A DNA stretch of 64,000 nt, taken from assembly GCF_020531985.1 (NCBI RefSeq), contig NZ_JAJAVQ010000001.1:744001-808000 (forward strand). The letters run 5' to 3'. Below the pieces are notes generated by a model. That model was not told where the DNA came from, ran no database searches, and saw nothing but the letters and a program-made list of their open reading frames with translations. A program made the position numbers and the translations under genes. Below are positions 35,207-43,286 of the stretch, piece by piece; the first letter of the stretch is position 1, and the number at the start of each line of letters is the position of its first letter. This DNA is from Rheinheimera aquimaris. Its GTDB lineage: Bacteria; Pseudomonadota; Gammaproteobacteria; Enterobacterales; Alteromonadaceae.

Positions 35207-35234
35207 AAAAAGGCGCGTTAAGCGCCTTTTTTTA
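35204..35234. terminator. Bidirectional terminator between GT gene and yjbH
   Basis: A 12-bp perfect stem (35205-35216 with 35222-35233) with A runs and T runs on both sides serves both convergent transcripts. Confidence 0.9.
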
Positions 35235-35238
35235 TTCG

Positions 35239-37344
35239 TTAATCATAAAACGGTGAGCGCTGCTCAGTCGCATCGATTAACGTCGATGGCCGGTTCAGCG
35301 GCTGGCCACCATCACGGGCAATCGGTACCCAAGGTAACCGGCCCCTGCCTTTTGATGGCCGAAGCGAGAATAAATCAAACGGGATAGACAGATAGAAACC
35401 TTTAGTAAAGCTGCCTTCACCGTATTCTTCAGACGACACATTGGTAAAGGCGGCATAAGCACCAACAACAATGCCACTGTCAAAACGCTTGGCAAAATCC
35501 ACATTTACTCCTTTGTCTTTTGCCAAAAACTGACCAATGTTGAAGGTCAGCTGCGTATCAGGCAAAAACTCCGGTTTCCAGTAGATGTTAACGTGGCCGG
35601 TAAAGGTCTTATAGTCAAAAAAATCAAACTCGTTCTCGTACGAGCGCTGGCGAACGTAGTTAACGTCAAAACCTATCGCCAGGTTAGAATCTACCGGCCG
35701 GTACAACACTTCACCACCAACACCACCAAACATCGTCTCAAGATAACCGCCATAAGCCTGAGCGTAGACGTCAGGCAACACCTGGTCTTGCCACTGCAAA
35801 TACAGGTTTTCCATCGACAAGGTGCTGCCGGTGACATATTCACGCATGTAAGTTCGCACCCTTGGCAACGGTGTCTGCTGCGCATCAACTGTGTAATTAA
35901 ACTTATCAAAGTTCTCAAGTAAGGTTACCTTTGCGGTACCGTTCAACACCAGATTATTTGTCAAGCGGTAGCCGGCATTAGCAAAGACACCGGCCTGATA
36001 CATATAAAACGCTTCCGGATTACCAAACGTCTGGATCCAGAACAGTTCAGAGCCAGCAAAGAAACCTGTCTGCGAAGGCGCTGAGCTATAGTCCAGTGTC
36101 TGCTGCTCAGGTGCCTGGCGTATATAAGTCGACTTTACCTCATGTTGTAGTGAGTCATAACGTGTTGCGGCAATAAATTGCTCTGCTTCAATCACCGTCT
36201 CAACCAACGGCAGGTTACCGCCATAGTTTACAACACGGTAGCGCTTGATATGTGCCGGTACTTCGGTTGCCAGCACCCGCCCAATGCGCTCTATCGCCTC
36301 GTCGTGATCGCGGTAGGCCAGTTGTTGGCCGTAGATCACAAATTCGTCATCGGTCATATGGGCTGTTTGTAAAGCAAAACCTGCCTCATGCAGTAAGGCT
36401 TTGGGCAACGCATCGCGGTCAGTGATCTCGGTGCGGGTAATTTGCTCAGGTATAGTGCGCAGCGCAGGCTTCACTTTGTACTGGCTGACAGTGTGTAAAT
36501 TCATTTTATAGTGCACACCAAAGCCTAAGGTATTACCCCGTTGGTAATTCAGATCAAAATCGAAGTTACCCCATTGATACACTGCACCGAAGTTCCAGCT
36601 GGAATCCTGTGCCAGTGCACCGGCGAAATCCTGCTGATAATCATTACCTTCATATTCCAGCTTCAGCCGCAACGGTTGCCAGGGGGTCTGGTACTCAATG
36701 CCGCCAAATAAAGACGCCGGCCCTTTAAAAAACTGATCATAATCAATTTTCCCGCCGCGGCCGTTATACCCCTCCGGTCGCTGGCAGAAGCTGTCTTTCA
36801 GCTCACAAAACGGGTTAGTAATATTGCCGCTATTTCCAAGGTAGCCCCAGCCGATGCCCAAATGAAAATCGAAGTTCTGCCACTTCTTACTTAAGGTGAC
36901 AAACTCACTTTCAAATAAACCTGTACCACCAAAATCGCGAATGCCCAGAGAAACCTGTGGCAGATAAGTTGATTCCTGCAACAGCCGGAATTTGACGTCA
37001 ATACCCTTATCTTTATAAGTTTGGTCACCGCTAAAGTTAGGGTCATCGCTGTACAGACGGTTTCGTACATCGGTATAGCGCACCGTTGATTCCATCCAGT
37101 CGAATAGCTGAATGCTAACCGACCATAGTCGGTATTCTTCATTATCGGTATAATTCATCGACAAATTGCCGGCGGGTGCCATGCGTGCCGTTGGCGTTTG
37201 AATAAGCCCAACCCCACCGTGCGCCATCTGAGAAACACCGGCCGGGCTTTGCTGCCAACGGCTACCTTCAGCAGCGTGTACTGCACAAGATGCAACTGCC
37301 AGTGTTATTAAAGATAAAGAAAAAGGGATACGAAACACTGTCAT
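35239..37344 (-). CDS. yjbH: YjbH/GfcD-type outer-membrane beta-barrel protein for exopolysaccharide
   Basis: The 701-residue protein has a signal peptide (to ~AVHAAEG) and then a long beta-rich segment with an early conserved motif (GVGLIQTPTARMAPAGNLS). The YjbH domain covers most of the chain, and aromatic-rich strands continue to the C terminus. In E. coli YjbH and GfcD (YmcA) belong to the yjbEFGH and group-4 capsule operons. Here it follows GfcC-, YjbF- and YjbE-like genes in the same order. It overlaps the upstream gene by 4 bases. Confidence 0.87.
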   Translation of the reverse strand: MTVFRIPFSLSLITLAVASCAVHAAEGSRWQQSPAGVSQMAHGGVGLIQTPTARMAPAGNLSMNYTDNEEYRLWSVSIQLFDWMESTVRYTDVRNRLYSDDPNFSGDQTYKDKGIDVKFRLLQESTYLPQVSLGIRDFGGTGLFESEFVTLSKKWQNFDFHLGIGWGYLGNSGNITNPFCELKDSFCQRPEGYNGRGGKIDYDQFFKGPASLFGGIEYQTPWQPLRLKLEYEGNDYQQDFAGALAQDSSWNFGAVYQWGNFDFDLNYQRGNTLGFGVHYKMNLHTVSQYKVKPALRTIPEQITRTEITDRDALPKALLHEAGFALQTAHMTDDEFVIYGQQLAYRDHDEAIERIGRVLATEVPAHIKRYRVVNYGGNLPLVETVIEAEQFIAATRYDSLQHEVKSTYIRQAPEQQTLDYSSAPSQTGFFAGSELFWIQTFGNPEAFYMYQAGVFANAGYRLTNNLVLNGTAKVTLLENFDKFNYTVDAQQTPLPRVRTYMREYVTGSTLSMENLYLQWQDQVLPDVYAQAYGGYLETMFGGVGGEVLYRPVDSNLAIGFDVNYVRQRSYENEFDFFDYKTFTGHVNIYWKPEFLPDTQLTFNIGQFLAKDKGVNVDFAKRFDSGIVVGAYAAFTNVSSEEYGEGSFTKGFYLSIPFDLFSLRPSKGRGRLPWVPIARDGGQPLNRPSTLIDATEQRSPFYD

Positions 37345-38072
37345 GGCAGGATCCTGTGAACAGCCAGTTGCTGCAGCAATGTATTTAACGTGGAAAAGCG
37401 CTGATCTAACATCGGCTCGGTAAATAATACTAGCAGCTGTGCGCCGGGCATGGCCTCGGTATTGCTGCGGTTAAAGTAGCTGATACCCGCCTTGATAACA
37501 CGGCCATCAGGTTGCACTATTGCCAGCTGCTCACTATCAGCACCAGGCGTCATCTTTATGCTGGCAGTATAGGCCGCCACATCACTGGCCCCCAGATGTG
37601 GCACACTGACCTCACGCCTTACCGCCCCACCGACAAAAACTGTGTTCGGTCTGCGCTGCAATACCAGGCGGTAACTGCCAGTATCAAACCGCGGGTTAAG
37701 TGCCGGAACAACAGTCGCCGCATCATAATCCACGCGCATATTGACACGATCAGCTAATTGCCATTGGTTTACCTGTGCCTGCAATAACGCCAGACTATCC
37801 CGCAGCTGCGCATCGTCAGATTGCTGTGCCAGTTCAGTTGCCAGTGCCAGTAATTGCTGGCGCAGCTTTTCTGCCCGTTGCGTGTCGGTGCGGTATAAGG
37901 CAGCAGCCGACCAATACCAGTTCTGCTGCAATGCATGAGGCTTTAATACTTCAGCCAAGCGGGGATTATCCGTGTAGCTGTAGCGTTGCCCGTTTATGTC
38001 AACATTCACTTCTGCATGGCTGACACCACAACATAACAACAGCGCTGCCGCTGCAATCATAGCTTTACTCAT
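37341..38072 (-). CDS. yjbG: GfcC/YjbG-type periplasmic capsule protein
   Basis: The 243-residue protein has a signal peptide (MIAAAALLLCCGVSHAEV). It carries the GfcC pattern: an N-terminal beta-grasp-like part (VNVDINGQRYSYTDNPRLAEVL) and a helical middle. The C-terminal part ends LNTLLQQLAVHRILP. E. coli GfcC and YjbG are periplasmic and work with the outer-membrane partner encoded next. The start overlaps yjbF's end by 8 bases. Confidence 0.87.
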   Translation of the reverse strand: MSKAMIAAAALLLCCGVSHAEVNVDINGQRYSYTDNPRLAEVLKPHALQQNWYWSAAALYRTDTQRAEKLRQQLLALATELAQQSDDAQLRDSLALLQAQVNQWQLADRVNMRVDYDAATVVPALNPRFDTGSYRLVLQRRPNTVFVGGAVRREVSVPHLGASDVAAYTASIKMTPGADSEQLAIVQPDGRVIKAGISYFNRSNTEAMPGAQLLVLFTEPMLDQRFSTLNTLLQQLAVHRILP

Positions 38073-38772
38073 CAGAAGCTCCTGTTGTTACTGCGGGCAA
38101 CAAACGTGCAATGCGGCTGATATAAGTCATCTCAAACGGCTCTGCTACCGGCGAAAGCTGCTGCACACTTTTAATTAAGGTGCCGCTGGCGCTATCGAAC
38201 CAGAAACTGTTGTGCCAGCTATTGTCAAAGCGAATAAAGTTGCTGTCGCTGTCGTAGCTGAGTTGTTCAGTAATAAGTGTGGTGTTTATACTCTGACCAA
38301 AAAAAGATAATGACTGATTAGCCTGAACCGTAAAACGGGATTTAATCAGATATCCGTACTCACCATTTTGCCAATCGGCCAGGCGCAGCCATTCGCTGGC
38401 CGGGTTTATCGTTTTGTAATCGCGGATCTGATCATTCTGAGTATTGCTAACATAAAGCAAATCATTTTCGAAGCCGGCAGTACGCACTACCCGCCCCTGT
38501 TCCATAATCAGCAAAGCATTATCAGCCGACACCCATTTGTGCTGACCGGCCTCCAGGCGTAACAATGCCATCGCTGCGACTGCGCGCTCGCCATGACGCA
38601 CATAGAGCAAATCTGATGGTGCCGCTTTCACCTGCTGCAGGCTTAAATTGACATCATCATTGCTGCTAAAAGCCAGTTTCAGCGTATCAAGGTAAGAATG
38701 GTATGTACCGGCACAACCGGTAAGCGCCAGCAGTATACTGCCGCCAATAAGCTGTTTTATCGCTGTTTTCAC
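38065..38772 (-). CDS. yjbF: YjbF/GfcB-type lipoprotein
   Basis: The 235-residue lipoprotein has lipobox LTGC at ~17-20 and YjbF-family features (DLLYVRHGERAVAAMALL, NDLLYVSNTQNDQI, EWLRLADWQNGEYGYLIKS). The start is GTG at 38772. It belongs to the yjbEFGH-like operon; the YjbE-like gene lies upstream but a terminator hairpin stands between them, so YjbE may be made in excess. Confidence 0.87.
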   Translation of the reverse strand: MKTAIKQLIGGSILLALTGCAGTYHSYLDTLKLAFSSNDDVNLSLQQVKAAPSDLLYVRHGERAVAAMALLRLEAGQHKWVSADNALLIMEQGRVVRTAGFENDLLYVSNTQNDQIRDYKTINPASEWLRLADWQNGEYGYLIKSRFTVQANQSLSFFGQSINTTLITEQLSYDSDSNFIRFDNSWHNSFWFDSASGTLIKSVQQLSPVAEPFEMTYISRIARLLPAVTTGASDE

Positions 38773-38835
38773 AAATGAAGGCTCACTTTCCGCTATTAAA
38801 CCGCTTTACCCCGGGGGCAGGTAAAGCATGCAGCA

Positions 38836-38863
38836 ATAAAAAAGCCGCCAGCAGGCGGCTTTT
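38836..38863 (-). terminator. Hairpin terminator between YjbE-like gene and yjbF
   Basis: The stem AGCCGCC/GGCGGCT (38843-38849 with 38854-38860) is followed on the minus strand by a T run. It lies 15 bases after the YjbE-like stop and before yjbF, so it acts as a partial terminator inside the operon. Confidence 0.8.
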
Positions 38864-38877
38864 TAACACTTAAAAAC

Positions 38878-39195
38878 TTACTGTACGCTTGCTGCGTAGG
38901 TGTAAGTAGCTGTTGCAGTAGTAGAACCGGTACCGGTTACAACAACACCTGTACAAACACCATTAACCGGTGAGCCGTCACCTGAATTACACACCAGAAC
39001 CTCTTCTTCTGGACCTGTTACAGAAGAGCCACGGTTGTTAGAGATGATAGCTGCAGCTACTGCTACGCCAACCACACCAGCGGCTACAGTAGAAGTGGCA
39101 ACACCACCGATAGTACCTTCACCACCAGCAGCTTCCTGAGCGTTTACGTTAACAGCAAAAGCTAATGCTGCTGCAGCAACTAATAATTTTTTCAT
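38878..39195 (-). CDS. yjbE: YjbE/GfcA-like small exported protein
   Basis: The 105-residue protein starts with a signal peptide (MKKLLVAAAALAFAVNVNAQ). A Gly/Ala/Val-rich hydrophobic segment follows (STVAAGVVGVAVAAAII), then a Ser/Thr/Gly-rich tail. Size, composition and position before YjbF-GfcC-YjbH match YjbE/GfcA; sequence similarity in that family is weak. ATG 39195 is chosen over 39201 because AAGGA is then 7 bases away. Confidence 0.72.
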   Translation of the reverse strand: MKKLLVAAAALAFAVNVNAQEAAGGEGTIGGVATSTVAAGVVGVAVAAAIISNNRGSSVTGPEEEVLVCNSGDGSPVNGVCTGVVVTGTGSTTATATYTYAASVQ

Positions 39196-39265
39196 AACCA
39201 TTCCTTAAATACGTTTCGCCAAAATTTATCCAAGACTATACCAAAATACAACCAAACATCAAGCA

Positions 39266-40420
39266 CTAAATATTTAACTTCTGGTTGATAACTGCTTCAA
39301 CCTGCTGCCAAAGCTGTTCGCTTTGCAGCTTCAACGCTGCACGTTTTTCTGCAAGCTGCTGGTTATCGATATTGTTGATAGCCCATTGCAACTTTTGCAA
39401 CAACTGCTCAGACGTTATATCGGCAGACAGTAACGCTTCGCTCTGACCATACTCATCAAACAAACGCTCATATTTATGGCTCCAGCTGGTACCCAGGCAA
39501 GGCACGCCCTGTGATAAGGCACTGACGCAGCCGTGAAACCTTGAGCAAATAACGGCTTTGCTGGCACCGATAATACCTTTGACTTTAAGCGGGTCGGCTT
39601 CATTTATTATTTCTATACTGCTGTCGCTCTGTTGCACCGACTGACAAATAGCGCCATCTGCATCACCTTCATGATTTAACAACGCCGGCTCCAGCCCCAG
39701 TTGCCGGATAACCTTAACGGCACTGTGCAGCAGCGGCAGATAATGCGGTTGCCATTCACTGCGCTGGTTGCGTGCGCTTACCATATTGGCATTGGGTATG
39801 ATTAATACTTTGCGCTGGCCTTCACTGTAACAAGCAGGTATCACACCCTGCACCAGATTAGTAAAGTCGCCAAAACGGACTAGCTGGTTTATATCGCCGG
39901 TTAAATCACGCACATGCTGTAAACTACTCTCTTCCCGGGCACAAATTAGCGCCGCTAGCGGTAAGGCTTGTTTTAGTTGTTGCCGCTCAGCTGCACGGCC
40001 AAAAGGCCCAAGCGCCTGGGGCAGCAGAATATAGGGCTTTCCCATAGCCGCAAAATGGTGCAATTCTGCCGACAAAAATGCCGAGTTTGCCTGCGGCCAC
40101 TGATCGCCATAGGCAAAGCCCGATGCATCAAGCACAACATCAATATCAGCCGCAAATACCAGGCCCAGATTATCGCGTAACCAGCGTCGCAGCGGTTTTG
40201 GTATAAACCGGCTAAAGCGATTCAAATCAATACGGCCTTTTCGAAGCGGCACTCTTTGCAACGCCGCCAATCTGGCCCGGGCAGCATAGGGGGAGTTCGG
40301 ATTAGGTGCTAACACTAACTGGGCATTCGGCCAGTGACGCTGCAGTTGTTGCAACACAGCATGTAACATCAGCTCGGCACCTTTGTTGACGAACTGCACA
40401 CCTTTAACTTCAATCAACAT
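39266..40420 (-). CDS. Polysaccharide pyruvyl transferase family protein
   Basis: The 384-residue protein has the pyruvyl-transferase fold: an N-terminal KGVQFVNKGAELMLHAVL, LDASGFAYGDQW, YILLPQALGPFG, CAREESSLQHV, and the C-terminal CSRFHGCVSALSQGVPCLG. Such enzymes add ketal-linked pyruvate from PEP to exopolysaccharide sugars. Its ATG directly follows the stop of the nitroreductase-like gene, so the two are translationally linked. Confidence 0.87.
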   Translation of the reverse strand: MLIEVKGVQFVNKGAELMLHAVLQQLQRHWPNAQLVLAPNPNSPYAARARLAALQRVPLRKGRIDLNRFSRFIPKPLRRWLRDNLGLVFAADIDVVLDASGFAYGDQWPQANSAFLSAELHHFAAMGKPYILLPQALGPFGRAAERQQLKQALPLAALICAREESSLQHVRDLTGDINQLVRFGDFTNLVQGVIPACYSEGQRKVLIIPNANMVSARNQRSEWQPHYLPLLHSAVKVIRQLGLEPALLNHEGDADGAICQSVQQSDSSIEIINEADPLKVKGIIGASKAVICSRFHGCVSALSQGVPCLGTSWSHKYERLFDEYGQSEALLSADITSEQLLQKLQWAINNIDNQQLAEKRAALKLQSEQLWQQVEAVINQKLNI

Positions 40421-41545
40421 TCAGGATAAATCCTTAATCAACAGCTCAACCGGCTTCTTCTGCGAGTAAGGCACGCCACCTTCTGGCATGGCGTAGCCGG
40501 TTGCCAGTAACATCACAGGGCGCTGCCAGTAATCCAGGCGAAGTTTCTGTGCCATTGCCTGCTCACGCTCTTCTACATCCGGCCAGTTTATCGGGCAACT
40601 CTGCAACCCTAAGCTTTCCAGCGCTAACATCAGCTGCATACTGGCCAGCGCAGCATCGATATAGATCACATGCCGGTCGCGCTCTGCTTCATAGGCACTC
40701 AAATCCCCCACTACGACTATCAAACAGGGAATATTCTCGGCAAAACCCACTGTGCCCATGGCACAGCTGGCAATATCTGCGGCTTTTTCAGCATTATTAA
40801 CCAGATAAAACTGATACGGCTGGCGGTTACAGGCTGTAGGGGCCAGCGCAGCTGCCTGAATAGCCTGCTGCAGCAGCTCGGTTTCAACCGGTTTTTGCTG
40901 ATACCAACGCACAGACCGCCGGCGCTGAAACAGTGTAAGTAACTGCTGATAGCTTACCGGATTCTCCGGCAGCGTATGGTGAGCATAAGGTACTGCCGCT
41001 TTTGCGGTGGGTTCTGATGGCGCCACATGGCTGGAAGCAGTAAATTGGCTGCGGGCAACCGCTATTACGTTATTGTCCTGCACTACAGCAAAGTATTCGC
41101 TCAGTACATCAGTTGCCCACTTCAGCTCCTGCTGGCACAGCTGGCCCTGGTTTAAAGCCGCGTTATAGGCCTTAACAGTTTCACCTATATACGCTTCTGC
41201 AAACACCGGTTTACGCGGGCGCATGATCAAACCTTTCTCCAGGCGATGGATATTACGCCGAAGCGCCGCACTGCTATTGCCTGGTGTGACTTTACGCTTT
41301 GCGTACTGCAATCGCCCCTGCAACACCGCTTTGTGTTCACGATAGAACTGCCGGCTAAATAAGGTGAAGTAAACGGAAGACAGCAAGCCGTTATGGGCAC
41401 AAAAACGCACCAAGGCCAGCTCTGTAACAGCAAGACAATATTTTATGCGTTGGCGTAATGCCACTGGCAACCAACTAACCAACCTGGTTCTCATGCGTTG
41501 CGCACTCTTATTCTGTATTGGCGGCATAAAATAGCATATAAGCAA
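40421..41545 (-). CDS. Nitroreductase-family protein in the polysaccharide locus
   Basis: The C-terminal ~210 residues form an FMN nitroreductase domain: RRSVRWYQQKPVETELLQQA, ALAPTACNRQPYQFYLV, and YIDAALASMQLMLALESLGL. The N-terminal ~150 residues are basic and not part of that domain (LRRNIHRLEKGLIM). The start is not certain: ATG 41545 is given, with internal ATGs at 41527 and 41494, and none has a clear ribosome site. Similar proteins occur beside pyruvyl transferases in capsule loci, but their substrate is unknown. Confidence 0.8.
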   Translation of the reverse strand: MLICYFMPPIQNKSAQRMRTRLVSWLPVALRQRIKYCLAVTELALVRFCAHNGLLSSVYFTLFSRQFYREHKAVLQGRLQYAKRKVTPGNSSAALRRNIHRLEKGLIMRPRKPVFAEAYIGETVKAYNAALNQGQLCQQELKWATDVLSEYFAVVQDNNVIAVARSQFTASSHVAPSEPTAKAAVPYAHHTLPENPVSYQQLLTLFQRRRSVRWYQQKPVETELLQQAIQAAALAPTACNRQPYQFYLVNNAEKAADIASCAMGTVGFAENIPCLIVVVGDLSAYEAERDRHVIYIDAALASMQLMLALESLGLQSCPINWPDVEEREQAMAQKLRLDYWQRPVMLLATGYAMPEGGVPYSQKKPVELLIKDLS

Positions 41546-41582
41546 TTGCCGCCGTTAATACAAAAGTACAACCGGTCATCCA

Positions 41583-42908
41583 CTACTTACTGCCGGCCTC
41601 TGGCGCACGGGCACGCAACAACTGCCATAACTGGCTGCGGGTACTACGTGCAAAAAACAAAAAGAAAAACGAGGCATACGCATAAGATATCAATGTGGCC
41701 CAGGCCGCCCCCGTAATACCCATAACCGGAATAAGCCATAAATTCAGGCCAATATTCAGTACAGCCCCTATGCCATGACTCAACAGCGATAATGGCTCTT
41801 GCTCTGTGATCAACAAATGCTGGCTAATCAGGTAACGAACAAACACAAAACAGCCCGCCCAGATATGAATACGCAGTACATCAATAGCACTGGCAAAGCC
41901 ATCGCCAAACAACAGGCTGATTATCCAGGGTGCACTGACAGACATCACCACGGCGATAGCCAGGGCGGAGGAGAAAAATAATATGGCGTAACGACGCAAC
42001 TTCAGGTAATAAGGTGTCCAGCCCTGCTGGTGCGTTTTGATCATATCCGGGTAGTAGCGTGCCGCCAGTGTTGCGGGAAACACATACCAAAGCTCAGACA
42101 GCCTGCTGGCAGCAGCATAAATACCGGCCTGCTCAGTACCAGCCATAGCACCTAGCATCACAATATCTATCTTCAGGTAAATGACTGACACAATGCCCGA
42201 CAGCCACAACCAGGATGAACGCTTTAATAGCAGCTTAGCCTGAGCGGCATTAAACCAACGCGGGTGATACCCCGGCCAGCGGCCCTCGCCCTCTTTATAT
42301 GGCAAATGCTTATGGCGGTATAACCAGTACTGCGCCATGCCGACGATAAAAAACTCTACACCGGTTAACAATAGCAAACTGGCGATACCAAAGCCGCTAT
42401 ATAGCAGCGCCAGTTTACAGGCAAAACTCAACAGCGAAATGATAGATTTAGCGTAAGCGCTGCTTCTGAATGTGCCCTGATAGTTAAGGTAAAACTCAAA
42501 CAGCAAAAACCCAAAAAACATTTGCAGCAAAAATAACACAGGTATCGCTATCGCGTTGTTGCCGCTTAGCATACTGGGATAGAGCAAATAAAACGCCAGC
42601 AGCATAATACCGCCGCCCAGCAAACCGAATACCAGCCGCAGCGTTACGGCACTGTATAGCATGGTCATAGCGTCATGGCCGCTATCATGCTTTACCATTT
42701 GACGCACAACGATATTGTTAAGCCCCAGGCTGGTAATCGGTACTAGAAATGCGCTCCAGGCCATAACAATAGAGTAAATACCTAACTCGCTGGCCCCCAA
42801 TATCCGCGCGACAAAAATCGTAAGAATGGCGCCAGCGCCCAGTTTTACCAGTTTATCGCCCAGCATAGCCGTTGCCCGGGCATAGAAGAGTTTTTTAAGT
42901 AGCTTCAA
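41583..42908 (-). CDS. Wzx-type polysaccharide flippase
   Basis: The 441-residue protein has about twelve membrane helices of the MATE/oligosaccharide flippase fold (N terminus: LGDKLVKLGAGAILTIFVARILGASELGIYSIVMA). It would move lipid-linked repeat units to the periplasm. It is the first gene of the flippase-nitroreductase-pyruvyl transferase unit, 37 bases ahead of the next. The 378 bases upstream hold a terminator and a possible small RNA. Confidence 0.87.
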   Translation of the reverse strand: MKLLKKLFYARATAMLGDKLVKLGAGAILTIFVARILGASELGIYSIVMAWSAFLVPITSLGLNNIVVRQMVKHDSGHDAMTMLYSAVTLRLVFGLLGGGIMLLAFYLLYPSMLSGNNAIAIPVLFLLQMFFGFLLFEFYLNYQGTFRSSAYAKSIISLLSFACKLALLYSGFGIASLLLLTGVEFFIVGMAQYWLYRHKHLPYKEGEGRWPGYHPRWFNAAQAKLLLKRSSWLWLSGIVSVIYLKIDIVMLGAMAGTEQAGIYAAASRLSELWYVFPATLAARYYPDMIKTHQQGWTPYYLKLRRYAILFFSSALAIAVVMSVSAPWIISLLFGDGFASAIDVLRIHIWAGCFVFVRYLISQHLLITEQEPLSLLSHGIGAVLNIGLNLWLIPVMGITGAAWATLISYAYASFFFLFFARSTRSQLWQLLRARAPEAGSK

Positions 42909-43026
42909 GTGAGACCTTAATCAGAATACGTTAGCTAATTTGACAGAACTATATCACAGCTAACTTAACAGAAGCCTGACAAGCTGATACAACAATCGTA
43001 TATCGAAGCAAATACAATATCTAACC

Positions 43027-43041
43027 CTGACCTTTGGTCAG
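43027..43041. promoter_or_regulatory. Perfect palindrome upstream of the flippase gene
   Basis: CTGACC-TTT-GGTCAG is a 15-base perfect inverted repeat about 120 bases upstream of the flippase ATG. It could be a regulator site; no factor is assigned. Confidence 0.35.
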
Positions 43042-43055
43042 AGCGGAATAACAGG

Positions 43056-43084
43056 CAAAAAAAAGCCCAAGGTTAATTGGGCTT
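43056..43084 (-). terminator. Orphan Rho-independent terminator
   Basis: AAGCCCA (43063-43069) pairs with TGGGCTT (43078-43084), and on the minus strand eight T follow. No ORF ends just before it; the S-layer-like gene already has its own terminator 145 bases earlier. Confidence 0.8.
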
Positions 43085-43125
43085 AAAGTGTTTCATTTCA
43101 ATGAATTCGGCTTTACTGCTGTCCG
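43056..43125 (-). ncRNA. Candidate small RNA
   Basis: A minus-strand TATACT (43132-43137) followed about 70 bases later by the strong orphan terminator would produce a ~70-nt transcript with no ORF. The -35 is poor, so this is a hypothesis. Confidence 0.35.
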
Positions 43126-43228
43126 CTTTGAAGTATACGCGGTTAGCATAAATAAAGCTGCAAAATTTTCTGACAAAAACAAGTTATTTTAAATAAATAC
43201 TGTTTTATCAGTTACTCAGCTTTCTATA

Positions 43229-43258
43229 AATATAAAAAGCGGGCATAAAGCCCGCTTT
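43229..43258 (-). terminator. Terminator of the S-layer-like gene
   Basis: The stem AAAGCGGG (43236-43243) / CCCGCTTT (43251-43258) runs into T5 on the minus strand, 29 bases after the stop. Confidence 0.88.
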
Positions 43259-43286
43259 GATTTTCTAGAACAATATGCTTTGTAGA

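Larger units (their letters stand above)
42909..43286. other. Gene-free interval between flippase and S-layer-like gene
   Basis: No protein gene is supported here. The interval holds two minus-strand terminators (at 43056-43084 and 43229-43258), a -10-like TATACT on the minus strand between them, and a perfect palindrome at 43027-43041. Confidence 0.7.

Noticed and set aside
42909..43286. RfaH/ops element for the flippase operon
   Set aside because: No GGCGGTAGC-like core is present on the coding strand of this leader.
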